From contig JAHFHF010000024.1 in NCBI GenBank assembly GCA_023247055.1, forward strand, positions 1-37,622: a stretch of DNA of 37,622 bases, written 5' to 3'. Both the position numbers and the translations under genes were made by a program. The notes beneath the pieces were generated by a model. That model was not told the origin of the DNA, ran no database searches, and saw only the letters and a program-made list of their open reading frames with translations. Positions 8,091-15,111 of the stretch are shown here, in pieces (within the stretch, counting starts at the first letter, position 1; every line of letters begins with the position of its first letter). This DNA is from Candidatus Omnitrophota bacterium (GTDB lineage: Bacteria; Omnitrophota; Omnitrophia; Omnitrophales; Aquincolibacteriaceae).

Positions 8091-8771
8091 CTATTTCTTC
8101 TTTACAGTTTTTACCAGATCCGGTCTGCGTTCGCGCGTCAGGCTAAGCGACGCGTCCTCGCGCCACTTACGGACCTGTTCATGATTTCCGGACATCAAAA
8201 TATCGGGCACGGCCCATTTCCGGAAAACCCGGGGCCGCGTGTACTGCGGGTATTCCAGCTTACCCGACTGAAAACTTTCATCCGCGGCGGAGTCGGCATT
8301 GCCGAGAACGCCCGGAACCAATCGCGCAACCGCTTCGATCACACACAGGGCTGGGGCCTCGCCGCCCATGGTCACAAAATCACCAAGCGAAATTTCCTGG
8401 TCCGCCAAATGCTCGCGCACGCGGTGGTCCACGCCCTCGTAATGTCCGGCGATCAAAATTAAGTGTTTTCTGCGCGCCAGCCGTGCAGCCGCGGCCTGTT
8501 TGAAAGGCTCGCCGCGCGGGTCAAGCAGCACCACCCAGCCTTTGGGGCGGATGGCTTCGACGCATTCAAAAACCGGCTCCGGTTTGATCAGCATGCCGGC
8601 GCCGCCGCCAAACGGCTTGTCATCGGCCGTTTTATGGCGGTCATGCGTGTAATCGCGCAGATTATGGACCTGCATTTTGAGCAGGCCTTTCTGCTGCGCA
8701 CGCTTCAGGAGCGACTCTTGCAGCGGCCCGCTGAAAAACGCGGGAAACAGCGTCACAATGTCAATGCGCAT
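8091..8771 (-). CDS. trmD: tRNA (guanine37-N1)-methyltransferase
   Basis: A 226-residue SPOUT-class enzyme that makes m1G37 next to the anticodon and so prevents +1 frameshifting. Recognisable parts are MRIDIVTLFPAFF at the start, the HKTADDKPFGGGAGM loop, and the trefoil-knot SAM site (AGHYEGVDHRVREHL and EISLGDFVTMGGEAPAL followed by VPGVLGN). The length is slightly below the usual 240 or so. No clear ribosome binding site precedes the ATG. It is separated from rpsP by an inverted repeat at the position where rimM normally lies. Confidence 0.95.
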   Translation of the reverse strand: MRIDIVTLFPAFFSGPLQESLLKRAQQKGLLKMQVHNLRDYTHDRHKTADDKPFGGGAGMLIKPEPVFECVEAIRPKGWVVLLDPRGEPFKQAAAARLARRKHLILIAGHYEGVDHRVREHLADQEISLGDFVTMGGEAPALCVIEAVARLVPGVLGNADSAADESFQSGKLEYPQYTRPRVFRKWAVPDILMSGNHEQVRKWREDASLSLTRERRPDLVKTVKKK

Positions 8772-8785
8772 ACTAATTCAGTCTT

Positions 8786-8910
8786 GAGTAATGAGCCATG
8801 AGGTATGAGTGAACCAGGCATCGATCTCTACTCATCACGCACCCTAACTCCTCTTTGGCTCAAAGTTGATAAGTTTTTTCTCGGAACTCATCACTCATTG
8901 CTCATTGCTC
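8786..8910. repeat. inverted repeat filling the rpsP-trmD gap
   Basis: The left arm (8786-8812, GAGTAATGAGCCATGAGG and following) and the right arm (8886-8910, ACTCATCACTCATTGCTC and following) are imperfect reverse complements around about 73 bp. Each arm is itself built of short ATGAG-type units. It lies immediately after the rpsP stop, where rimM would be expected, and no rimM remnant was recognised inside it. Confidence 0.65.
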
Positions 8911-8911
8911 G

Positions 8912-9166
8912 CTATTTCGCCTGCCGGGCTCTGCGTTCCGAACGCTTGACCAGACTTTTGACGGTCTCGGTCATTTGCGCGCCGTTTTTCACCCAGTAAT
9001 CCAGGCGGTCTTTTTTCACTTCCACCACATCGTTCTTGCCGAGCGCCTTGTAATAGCCGATTTCTTCGATGAAACGGCCGTCACGCGGCGACATGATGTC
9101 CGCAACAACGATACGCCAGTGCGGTTCATTTTTAGAGCCAAAACGTTTTAAACGGATTCTAACCAT
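8912..9166 (-). CDS. rpsP: 30S ribosomal protein S16
   Basis: S16 of the small ribosomal subunit, 84 residues from the ATG at 9166. The start is supported by an AAGGAGG ribosome binding site about eight bases upstream. Conserved parts are VRIRLKRFGSKNEPHWRIVV, SPRDGRFIEEIGYY and DYWVKNGAQMTETV. A longer in-frame version starting at 9205 would place the ribosome binding site inside the gene and is rejected. Confidence 0.95.
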   Translation of the reverse strand: MVRIRLKRFGSKNEPHWRIVVADIMSPRDGRFIEEIGYYKALGKNDVVEVKKDRLDYWVKNGAQMTETVKSLVKRSERRARQAK

Positions 9167-9201
9167 AGTGTTTTTCCTCCTTTCTTTGAAAAATATTTCT
9201 G

Positions 9202-9330
9202 TCATCCCCGAATGCTTTTATCCGGGATCTCATAGACCCTCGACTAAAGCTTTCGAGGGCGACAAAAACCGTCGGATTCCCGCCTAAAACCTGCGGGAAT
9301 GACACGCCGCCAACAGAAGCGGGAATGATA
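9202..9330. repeat. repeat-rich spacer between murA and rpsP
   Basis: This spacer holds several short palindromic units: GTCATCCCCGAATGC facing CCGGGAT, CCCTCGACTAAAGCTTTCGAGGG, and the pair GGATTCCCGCC / GCGGGAATGAC. They are of the TCATTCCCGC type known as dispersed intergenic repeats in many bacteria. No promoter of good quality was found in it. Confidence 0.55.
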
Positions 9331-9335
9331 ACTTT

Positions 9336-10601
9336 TTATTCTTTTTCACGGCGAATAGCCGCGCCCAAGCCGGACAATTTTTTTTCGATGTTGTCATAGC
9401 CGCGGTCCAAATGATACACGCGGTGGACTTCCGTATCCCCTTCGGCCACAAGCCCGGCCAAAATCAGCGCCGCGCTGGCCCGCAGGTCGGAAGCCATGAC
9501 CGGCGCGCCGCTCAAACGTTTGACACCATGAATAATGGCGCGGGCACTTTCGGAATAAATTTTAGCGCCCATGCGGTTGAGTTCGCTGACGTGCATAAAA
9601 CGGTCCGGATAAATCTTTTCCGTGATCACGCTAATGCCCGGTGTAACCGCCATCAAGGCCATCATCTGCGCCTGCATGTCCGTTGGAAAACCCGGGTAAG
9701 CCAGCGTCGTCACATCCGTCGGCTTAAGCCGCGCACGGCCTTTAATGCGCAGCACATTTTTGCCCTTCGTAATGCTCACGCCGCTTTGCAATAATTTATC
9801 GATCACGGCATTTTGATGCGATGGCACGGCTTTGCGAATCAATACATTGCCGCCCGTCATAGCCGCTGCAAACATGTACGTGCCGCATTCGATGCGGTCG
9901 CTGATCACGGTGTACTGCGCGCCATGCAATTTTTTAACGCCTTCGATTTCAATGCGCGGCGAACCTTCCCCGCTGATCTGCGCGCCCATTTTCCTCAGAA
10001 AATGCGCCAGATCGACGACTTCAGGCTCGCAAGCGGCGCTTTCAATGATCGTTTTGCCGCGCGCCAGCGTCGCCGCCATCATGACGTTGCCGGTGGCCAG
10101 CACGGACGAGCCGAATGAGCCGCCGAGATAAATTTCATTGCCTGCTAAATGCTTCAGCGCGCGCGCTTTGACATAGCCATGTTCGATTTTAATCTGCGCT
10201 CCGAGCGCTTCGAACCCTTTCAAATGCAAATCGATCGGACGCGAACCAATGACGCATCCGCCGGGCATCGAAACTTCGGCATAACCGGTCCGCGCAAGCA
10301 GCGGCCCCAAAACACAAACCGACGCGCGCATCGTGCTGACCAGTTTGTAGGGTGCTTTGGGATTGAGCGTCTTGCCGGGCCTGATCGTCAGCGTCGTATC
10401 GTCATACGAAACCTTTGCGCCCAGCGACCGCATCAGTTTGATCATGGTCTGGATGTCGCGCAAGTTCGGAACATCGTGAATGACGGACGTTTCATCCGAC
10501 AGCAGCGCTGCCGCCATAATCGGCAAAGCAGAATTCTTGGAACCTGACAGGGTGACTTCCCCGTTCAAACGTTTTCCGCCCCGCACAACGATCTTATCCA
10601 T
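9336..10601 (-). CDS. murA: UDP-N-acetylglucosamine 1-carboxyvinyltransferase
   Basis: The 421-residue enzyme of the first committed step of peptidoglycan synthesis, transferring enolpyruvate from PEP to UDP-GlcNAc in the cytoplasm. The N-terminal GSKNSALPIMAAALL carries the conserved Lys-Asn pair. The active-site loop PGGCVIGSRPIDLH keeps the cysteine (about Cys116), the residue targeted by fosfomycin; in naturally resistant species it is aspartate. The last part (HRVYHLDRGYDNIEKKLSGLGA) is typical. The ribosome binding site AAGGA lies in a 44-bp sequence that is duplicated in tandem upstream. Confidence 0.96.
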   Translation of the reverse strand: MDKIVVRGGKRLNGEVTLSGSKNSALPIMAAALLSDETSVIHDVPNLRDIQTMIKLMRSLGAKVSYDDTTLTIRPGKTLNPKAPYKLVSTMRASVCVLGPLLARTGYAEVSMPGGCVIGSRPIDLHLKGFEALGAQIKIEHGYVKARALKHLAGNEIYLGGSFGSSVLATGNVMMAATLARGKTIIESAACEPEVVDLAHFLRKMGAQISGEGSPRIEIEGVKKLHGAQYTVISDRIECGTYMFAAAMTGGNVLIRKAVPSHQNAVIDKLLQSGVSITKGKNVLRIKGRARLKPTDVTTLAYPGFPTDMQAQMMALMAVTPGISVITEKIYPDRFMHVSELNRMGAKIYSESARAIIHGVKRLSGAPVMASDLRASAALILAGLVAEGDTEVHRVYHLDRGYDNIEKKLSGLGAAIRREKE

Positions 10602-10604
10602 GTA

Positions 10605-10688
10605 AAAATTCCTTCGAAGCGGTGCTGTTTAAAGACACTGCGAAGTAGAAAATTCCTTCGAAGCGGTGCTGTTAAAGACACCGCGTAG
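10605..10688. repeat. tandem duplication covering the prmC 3' end and murA leader
   Basis: Two adjacent copies (10605-10648 and 10649-10688) share AAAATTCCTTCGAAGCGGTG and the following bases, with small indels. The copy nearer prmC contains its last codons and stop (10672-10674). The copy nearer murA supplies the murA ribosome binding site. It probably arose by slippage or unequal exchange. Confidence 0.8.
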
Positions 10689-11568
10689 AAGAAACGATCC
10701 GGTCAATGCCGGACCAGTCTTTCAAAATACAAATGTTCTTGAAACCATTTTCTCCCAGCAGCGTTTGAACGGCCGGAGCCTGTCCCTGGCCCACTTCAAA
10801 AAAAAGCCCGCCGCCCGGATGCAAAAAATTAGCCGCCTCGCCGGCTATCTGGCGATAGGCACTCAATCCGTCCAGTCCGCCGTCTAAAGCCTGGCGCGGT
10901 TCGTATAAAAGTTCGGGCTCCACTTGATCCCAATCGCTTTGCGCCAAATACGGCGGATTCGAAACCATCAAAGACCACTGCGGCCGCACCGGCCCGCGAA
11001 AGGCTTCAAAAAAATCGGAAAGCCGTAATTCAACCCGGCCGGTCAGCGCGTAACGTTCCGCATTGCGCCCGGCCACGGCCAGCGCATCGGATGAAACATC
11101 CGCCATGACCGCGCGGGCCTTTTTAAAATGCCGCAAAAGGGAAATTGCGACAGCGCCGGAGCCCGTGCCTAAATCCAAAAATGAAAATTCCGCGTCCTGC
11201 GCAAAACCGGCTTGCCGGATCACGGCTTCCACCAGAAGTTCGGTCTCAGGCCGCGGCACGAGGCAAGCCGGACCGACTTCTAAACATTCGTCCCGGAAAA
11301 ATGCTTTGCCCGTGACATAGGCCGACGGAATGCGTTCGCGCCGGTTTGCGATCCAGCGCCGGTACGTTTCCACCAGCGCCGCGCGGGGCCGTTCTTCAGG
11401 CCTAAGCGCAAGCTGCCAGCGTTTTTGTCCGGACGCTTCTTCGAGTAAATACTCGGCATTGGTTTGGGACTCACGGGGCCCTAAAGCCGCCAGCTCCTCT
11501 TGTCCCCACAAAAGAAGACCTGTCCATGAGTCCCATGGAAGTGTTGTTGTTTGATTCTGTGGAATCAT
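10672..11568 (-). CDS. prmC: peptide chain release factor N5-glutamine methyltransferase
   Basis: PrmC (HemK) methylates the glutamine of the GGQ loop of release factors. The catalytic NPPY tetrad is present in LMVSNPPYLAQSDW, SAM motif I is FLDLGTGSGAVAISLL, and the helical N-terminal domain ends in PSAYVTGKAFF, which precedes LVPRPETELLVE. Three ATGs are possible (11610, 11583, 11568) and none has a good ribosome binding site. The one at 11568, one base after the prfA stop, gives 298 residues, closest to the family norm of about 280. It directly follows prfA, its substrate gene. Confidence 0.93.
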   Translation of the reverse strand: MIPQNQTTTLPWDSWTGLLLWGQEELAALGPRESQTNAEYLLEEASGQKRWQLALRPEERPRAALVETYRRWIANRRERIPSAYVTGKAFFRDECLEVGPACLVPRPETELLVEAVIRQAGFAQDAEFSFLDLGTGSGAVAISLLRHFKKARAVMADVSSDALAVAGRNAERYALTGRVELRLSDFFEAFRGPVRPQWSLMVSNPPYLAQSDWDQVEPELLYEPRQALDGGLDGLSAYRQIAGEAANFLHPGGGLFFEVGQGQAPAVQTLLGENGFKNICILKDWSGIDRIVSSTRCL

Positions 11569-11569
11569 A

Positions 11570-12655
11570 TCAGGCCGCGTCATGCTGGAGGAGCTTTTGG
11601 GTCCGCTCATGCTGATGGAGCGCCTGAACTAGGGGGTCCAAATGGCCGTTTAAAATATCATCCAGACTATGCAAAGTCAAACCGATTCGATGGTCGGTCA
11701 CGCGGTTATCGCTGAAGTTATAGGTCCTGATTTTGCCCGAACGGTCCCCGCTGCCCACCTGTGTTTTACGGATACTGGCCTGGGCCTGATGTTCCTGCAG
11801 CCGTTTCATTTCAAAGATCCGGGCGCGCAGGACGCGCATGGCCTTGGCTTTGTTCTTGTGCTGGGAGCGCTCATCTTGACAGCTTACGACAAAACCGGTC
11901 GGCATGTGCGTAATCCGTACCGCGGACTCGGTTTTATTGACGTGCTGGCCGCCGGCCCCGGAGGCCCGGTAGACGTCAATGCGCAAATCCGCCGGATTAA
12001 TATCGATTTCTTCTTCTTCGGCTTCGACCAGCACGGCGACCGTAACGGCCGACGTATGCACGCGGCCGTTGGCTTCTGTTTCAGGCACGCGCTGTACGCG
12101 GTGAATGCCGCTTTCGTATTTGAACAGCGAATACGTGTCGCGGCCGCTCACGCTGACGATCAATTCTTTAAAACCGCCTTTGCCGGTCGGGCTGTCTTCC
12201 ATCACTTCTACGCGCAGGCCATGTTCGGCGGCATACCGGGAATACATGCGGAAAAGGTCCGCCCCAAAAAGGGCCGCCTCTTCCCCGCCTGTCCCCGCGC
12301 GGATTTCAAGCAGAACGTCGCGGCCGCTGTCGGGGTCGGAGCCGCGCAGAAGCAAATCTTCCATCTCTGTCTGAAGCTCCTGCCGGCGTCTCTCAAGCCG
12401 GCTGGACTCATCGCGGTAGAGCGCCTGCATGTCGGCATCGAGCGCCTTGTCCTGCAGGCCGCGCGTGACTTCCTGAAACTCCTGGTCAATTTTTTGATAA
12501 TTTTCAAACGCCGCCACAATAGGACGCAGCTGCGACAGTTCCCGGGAAAGTTTCTGGAACTTCTGCTGGTCCTTAATAATAGCCGGGTCGCCCAAGTCCT
12601 GTTCAAGGACCTTGACGCGTTCCGTGATTTTTTGCAGGCGTTCGAGAATCAGCAC
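11570..12655 (-). CDS. prfA: peptide chain release factor 1
   Basis: A 361-residue release factor recognising UAA and UAG. The catalytic GGQ is in RASGAGGQHVNKTESAVRIT, and the codon-recognition tripeptide reads PET (HRVQRVPETEANGRVHTSA). The PxT form identifies RF1 rather than RF2 (SPF). The start is a GTG at 12655, directly adjoining the rpmE stop codon. The prmC gene for its modifying enzyme follows. No programmed frameshift is seen, as expected for RF1. Confidence 0.96.
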   Translation of the reverse strand: MLILERLQKITERVKVLEQDLGDPAIIKDQQKFQKLSRELSQLRPIVAAFENYQKIDQEFQEVTRGLQDKALDADMQALYRDESSRLERRRQELQTEMEDLLLRGSDPDSGRDVLLEIRAGTGGEEAALFGADLFRMYSRYAAEHGLRVEVMEDSPTGKGGFKELIVSVSGRDTYSLFKYESGIHRVQRVPETEANGRVHTSAVTVAVLVEAEEEEIDINPADLRIDVYRASGAGGQHVNKTESAVRITHMPTGFVVSCQDERSQHKNKAKAMRVLRARIFEMKRLQEHQAQASIRKTQVGSGDRSGKIRTYNFSDNRVTDHRIGLTLHSLDDILNGHLDPLVQALHQHERTQKLLQHDAA

Positions 12656-12886
12656 TTATTTTGCGGCCTTTTTACCGGTGTTCACGGTCTCACCGTACTT
12701 TTTCTTGAACCGGTCGATGCGGCCGGCCACGTCGACGAACTTCTGCTTGCCGGTAAAAAACGGGTGGCAGCTGGAACAAAGGTCCACTTGCACGCGGCCG
12801 CCGCGGGCTGAGCGCGTTTCAAGCACGCTGCCGCAGGCACAGGCAAAGGTTGTGACCTCATATTTGGGGTGAATGTCTTTTTTCAT
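12656..12886 (-). CDS. rpmE: 50S ribosomal protein L31, zinc-binding type
   Basis: A 76-residue L31. The sequence [20 protein letters not shown] and the later [19 protein letters not shown] carry the cysteines of the zinc-binding (C+) form. An AAGGAG ribosome binding site precedes the ATG. The basic tail ([17 protein letters not shown]) is usual. It lies between rho and prfA, a widespread arrangement. Confidence 0.95.
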   Translation of the reverse strand: MKKDIHPKYEVTTFACACGSVLETRSARGGRVQVDLCSSCHPFFTGKQKFVDVAGRIDRFKKKYGETVNTGKKAAK

Positions 12887-13098
12887 GGTACAACTCCTTG
12901 ATTTGACTTTCGATTTAAATTTTAACTAACTTGCAACTTTGTCATTGCGAGAAGTCCGCTGCTTTTAGCGGACGACGAAGCAATCTCAAAACCCTTACCT
13001 AAACTCGCTAGATCCCTCGGCCACGCTAGGCCGCATGTCCTCGGGATAAATTCGTGCGGGAGACTTGACGGCGATTACGCCGTAAGTCTCGCACTCAT
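12887..13098. repeat. repeat-filled spacer between rho and rpmE
   Basis: No gene is visible. The stretch 12941-12987 begins GTCATTGCGA and ends GAAGCAATCTC, a member of the dispersed repeat also seen at 25773, 29372, 29463 and 34311. At 13060-13090 GAGACTTGACGGCG faces CGCCGTAAGTCTC, a hairpin with one bulged base, eight bases past the rho stop codon. It has no U-tract on the minus strand. Confidence 0.65.
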
Positions 13099-14487
13099 TT
13101 ACTTATCCCCTTTATTCATGCTCATGAGGAACTCGGCATTGCTCTTGGTCTTTTTCAACCGGTCCACCAACAGTTCCATAGCTTCGGCCGGATTGAGTTC
13201 ATTCAAGACCTTACGCAAAATCCAGACCCGGCTCAATTCTTCAGGCACCATGAGCAGATCTTCCTTGCGGGTATTGGATTTTTTCACATCAATGGCCGGG
13301 TAAATACGTTTCTGGAACAGCGCGCGGTCCAGCTGCAGCTCCATGTTCCCCGTGCCTTTGAATTCTTCAAAAATCACTTCATCCATGCGCGAACCGGTGT
13401 CCACCAGCGCCGTGGCAATGATCGTCAAGCTGCCGCCTTCTTCAACGTTGCGCGCAGCGCCAAAAAACCGCTTGGGCTTATGCAGAGCGTTGGAGTCGAC
13501 GCCGCCGGAAAGAATCTTACCGGAGTGCGGCACCACGGTGTTGTAAGCGCGCGCCAGGCGCGTAATGCTGTCGAGCAAGATCACCACGTCGCGTTTGTGC
13601 TCGACTAAGCGTTTGGCTTTTTCGAGCACGATTTCAGCAACCTGCACATGGCGTTCGGCCGGCTCGTCAAAGGTGGAAGAAATCACTTCTCCTTTAACCG
13701 AGCGCTGCATGTCGGTGACTTCTTCCGGGCGTTCGTCGATCAGCAGGATGATGAGATAAACATCCGGCAGATTTTTTGCGATGCTGTTGGCCAATTTCTG
13801 CAGCAAGATCGTTTTACCGCTGTAAGGCGGCGCCACGATCAAACCGCGCTGGCCGCAGCCGATGGGCGTCAGAAGATCCATGACGCGCATGGAGGCTTCG
13901 GCCGGGTCCGCCTCGAGAATGATACGGCGCTCGGGATAAAGCGGCGTCAGATTGTCGAACGAAATCTTCTGTTTTACCGCTTCCGGATCTTCGAAATTGA
14001 CCAGTTCGACTTTGAGCAGGGCAAAATAGCGCTCGCCTTCTTTAGGCGGGCGGATTTGGCCGCTGACAATGTCGCCGGTGCGCAGGCCAAAGCGCCGGAT
14101 CTGGCTCGGCGACACATAAATGTCGTCGGGCGAGGGCAGGTAGTTGTAATTGGGCGAGCGCAAAAATCCGAAACCGTCTTCTAGAATTTCCAGCACGCCT
14201 TCGCCGAACATGGCGCCCGAGCGCTTGGCCTGGCCTTCGAGGATCTTGAAGATCAGGTCCTGCTTTTTCATGCCCGTCACCGATTCAACGTTGAGACTCT
14301 GGGCCACAGCGTAGAGTTCGGTCACTTTCATTTTTTTGAGCGCGACCGCGTCAAAAGTCTTGTCCGAACCCGTCAAGGCGGTCACAGGGTCCTGATCTTG
14401 CGCGGATTCCGGCGCGGCCGGCTTTGCATAATGGGGCTGAGTTCGCGGGTTGCGTGGAGATGAACTGCTGGTTCTTTCTTTGGGCAT
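13099..14487 (-). CDS. rho: transcription termination factor Rho
   Basis: A 462-residue hexameric RNA-dependent ATPase. Its about 45-residue N-terminal extension is rich in Ser, Pro and Thr and probably disordered. After it come the Rho_N helix region ([19 protein letters not shown]), the RNA-binding OB fold ([20 protein letters not shown]) and the ATPase core with [11 protein letters not shown] and the Q/R-loop region [20 protein letters not shown]. The P-loop reads APPYSGKT, whereas the usual form is APPKAGKT or APPKTGKT, so the first lysine is replaced by tyrosine (the DNA confirms a TAC codon). The essential GKT lysine is kept. Its ribosome binding site overlaps the 3' end of coaE. Confidence 0.95.
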   Translation of the reverse strand: MPKERTSSSSPRNPRTQPHYAKPAAPESAQDQDPVTALTGSDKTFDAVALKKMKVTELYAVAQSLNVESVTGMKKQDLIFKILEGQAKRSGAMFGEGVLEILEDGFGFLRSPNYNYLPSPDDIYVSPSQIRRFGLRTGDIVSGQIRPPKEGERYFALLKVELVNFEDPEAVKQKISFDNLTPLYPERRIILEADPAEASMRVMDLLTPIGCGQRGLIVAPPYSGKTILLQKLANSIAKNLPDVYLIILLIDERPEEVTDMQRSVKGEVISSTFDEPAERHVQVAEIVLEKAKRLVEHKRDVVILLDSITRLARAYNTVVPHSGKILSGGVDSNALHKPKRFFGAARNVEEGGSLTIIATALVDTGSRMDEVIFEEFKGTGNMELQLDRALFQKRIYPAIDVKKSNTRKEDLLMVPEELSRVWILRKVLNELNPAEAMELLVDRLKKTKSNAEFLMSMNKGDK

Positions 14488-14495
14488 GTTAGGTG

Positions 14496-15107
14496 CTAAG
14501 CTCCTTTTCTATCGGACAGAAGGGCGTCATAAATGCGCCGGACTTCTGCCCTTGTTTGGTCAATCGTTTCATTGTTTGAAATCACAAAATCTGCTTTTTT
14601 CTTTTTTTCCTCAAACGGCATTTGCGCGGCATTGCGTTGTCCGATCTCGAGCGGCGAAAAACCTTTGGCCGCAAGCCGGTGAGCAATCGTGCCTGCCGCC
14701 GCTTCCACAAAAATAGTTTTGCTGCACTGGACGTCGTAACCCGTCTCGAACAAAAGCGGCACTTCCAGCACCACTAGGGGCGCCTGGGCCCGCGCGGTTT
14801 CCTGGGTCATGCGCTCGAACACATACGGATGGACCAATGCTTCCAGCCGCAGGCGGCGCGCCGCCTCATTAAAAACAAGCGCGGCCAATTTGGGCCGGCT
14901 CAAAGCCATTTCATCCGGCGTGAGCGCGTCCGGAAATTCATTTTTCAAAGCGCCGAAAAGCGAACTTGCGGGCTCCAGCGCTTCATGCGCCAATTTGTCG
15001 GCATCCACCACGGCCGCTCCACATTCGCGGAATAGACCCGCCACCGTTGACTTGCCGGAGCCAAAACTTCCCGTAAGCCCGACGATCAGCGGCCCGGATG
15101 GTTTCAT
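14496..15107 (-). CDS. coaE: dephospho-CoA kinase
   Basis: A 203-residue P-loop kinase catalysing the last step of coenzyme A synthesis. The Walker A motif is GSFGSGKST near the N-terminus, followed by [12 protein letters not shown], which holds the conserved Asp of the substrate site. The lid and adenine-binding region is recognisable in [16 protein letters not shown]. It sits four bases downstream of polA and nine bases upstream of rho, so the three are probably cotranscribed. Confidence 0.94.
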   Translation of the reverse strand: MKPSGPLIVGLTGSFGSGKSTVAGLFRECGAAVVDADKLAHEALEPASSLFGALKNEFPDALTPDEMALSRPKLAALVFNEAARRLRLEALVHPYVFERMTQETARAQAPLVVLEVPLLFETGYDVQCSKTIFVEAAAGTIAHRLAAKGFSPLEIGQRNAAQMPFEEKKKKADFVISNNETIDQTRAEVRRIYDALLSDRKGA

Positions 15108-15111
15108 GCCC

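Noticed and set aside
8786..8910. CRISPR-like array from the repeated ATGAG units
   Set aside because: Units are short, irregular and arranged as an inverted repeat without spacers of constant length; no cas gene is nearby.
11669..12811. 380-codon plus-strand open frame opposite prfA and rpmE
   Set aside because: Long but fully antisense to prfA/rpmE, whose GGQ, PET and zinc motifs are intact; its translation has no recognisable domain.
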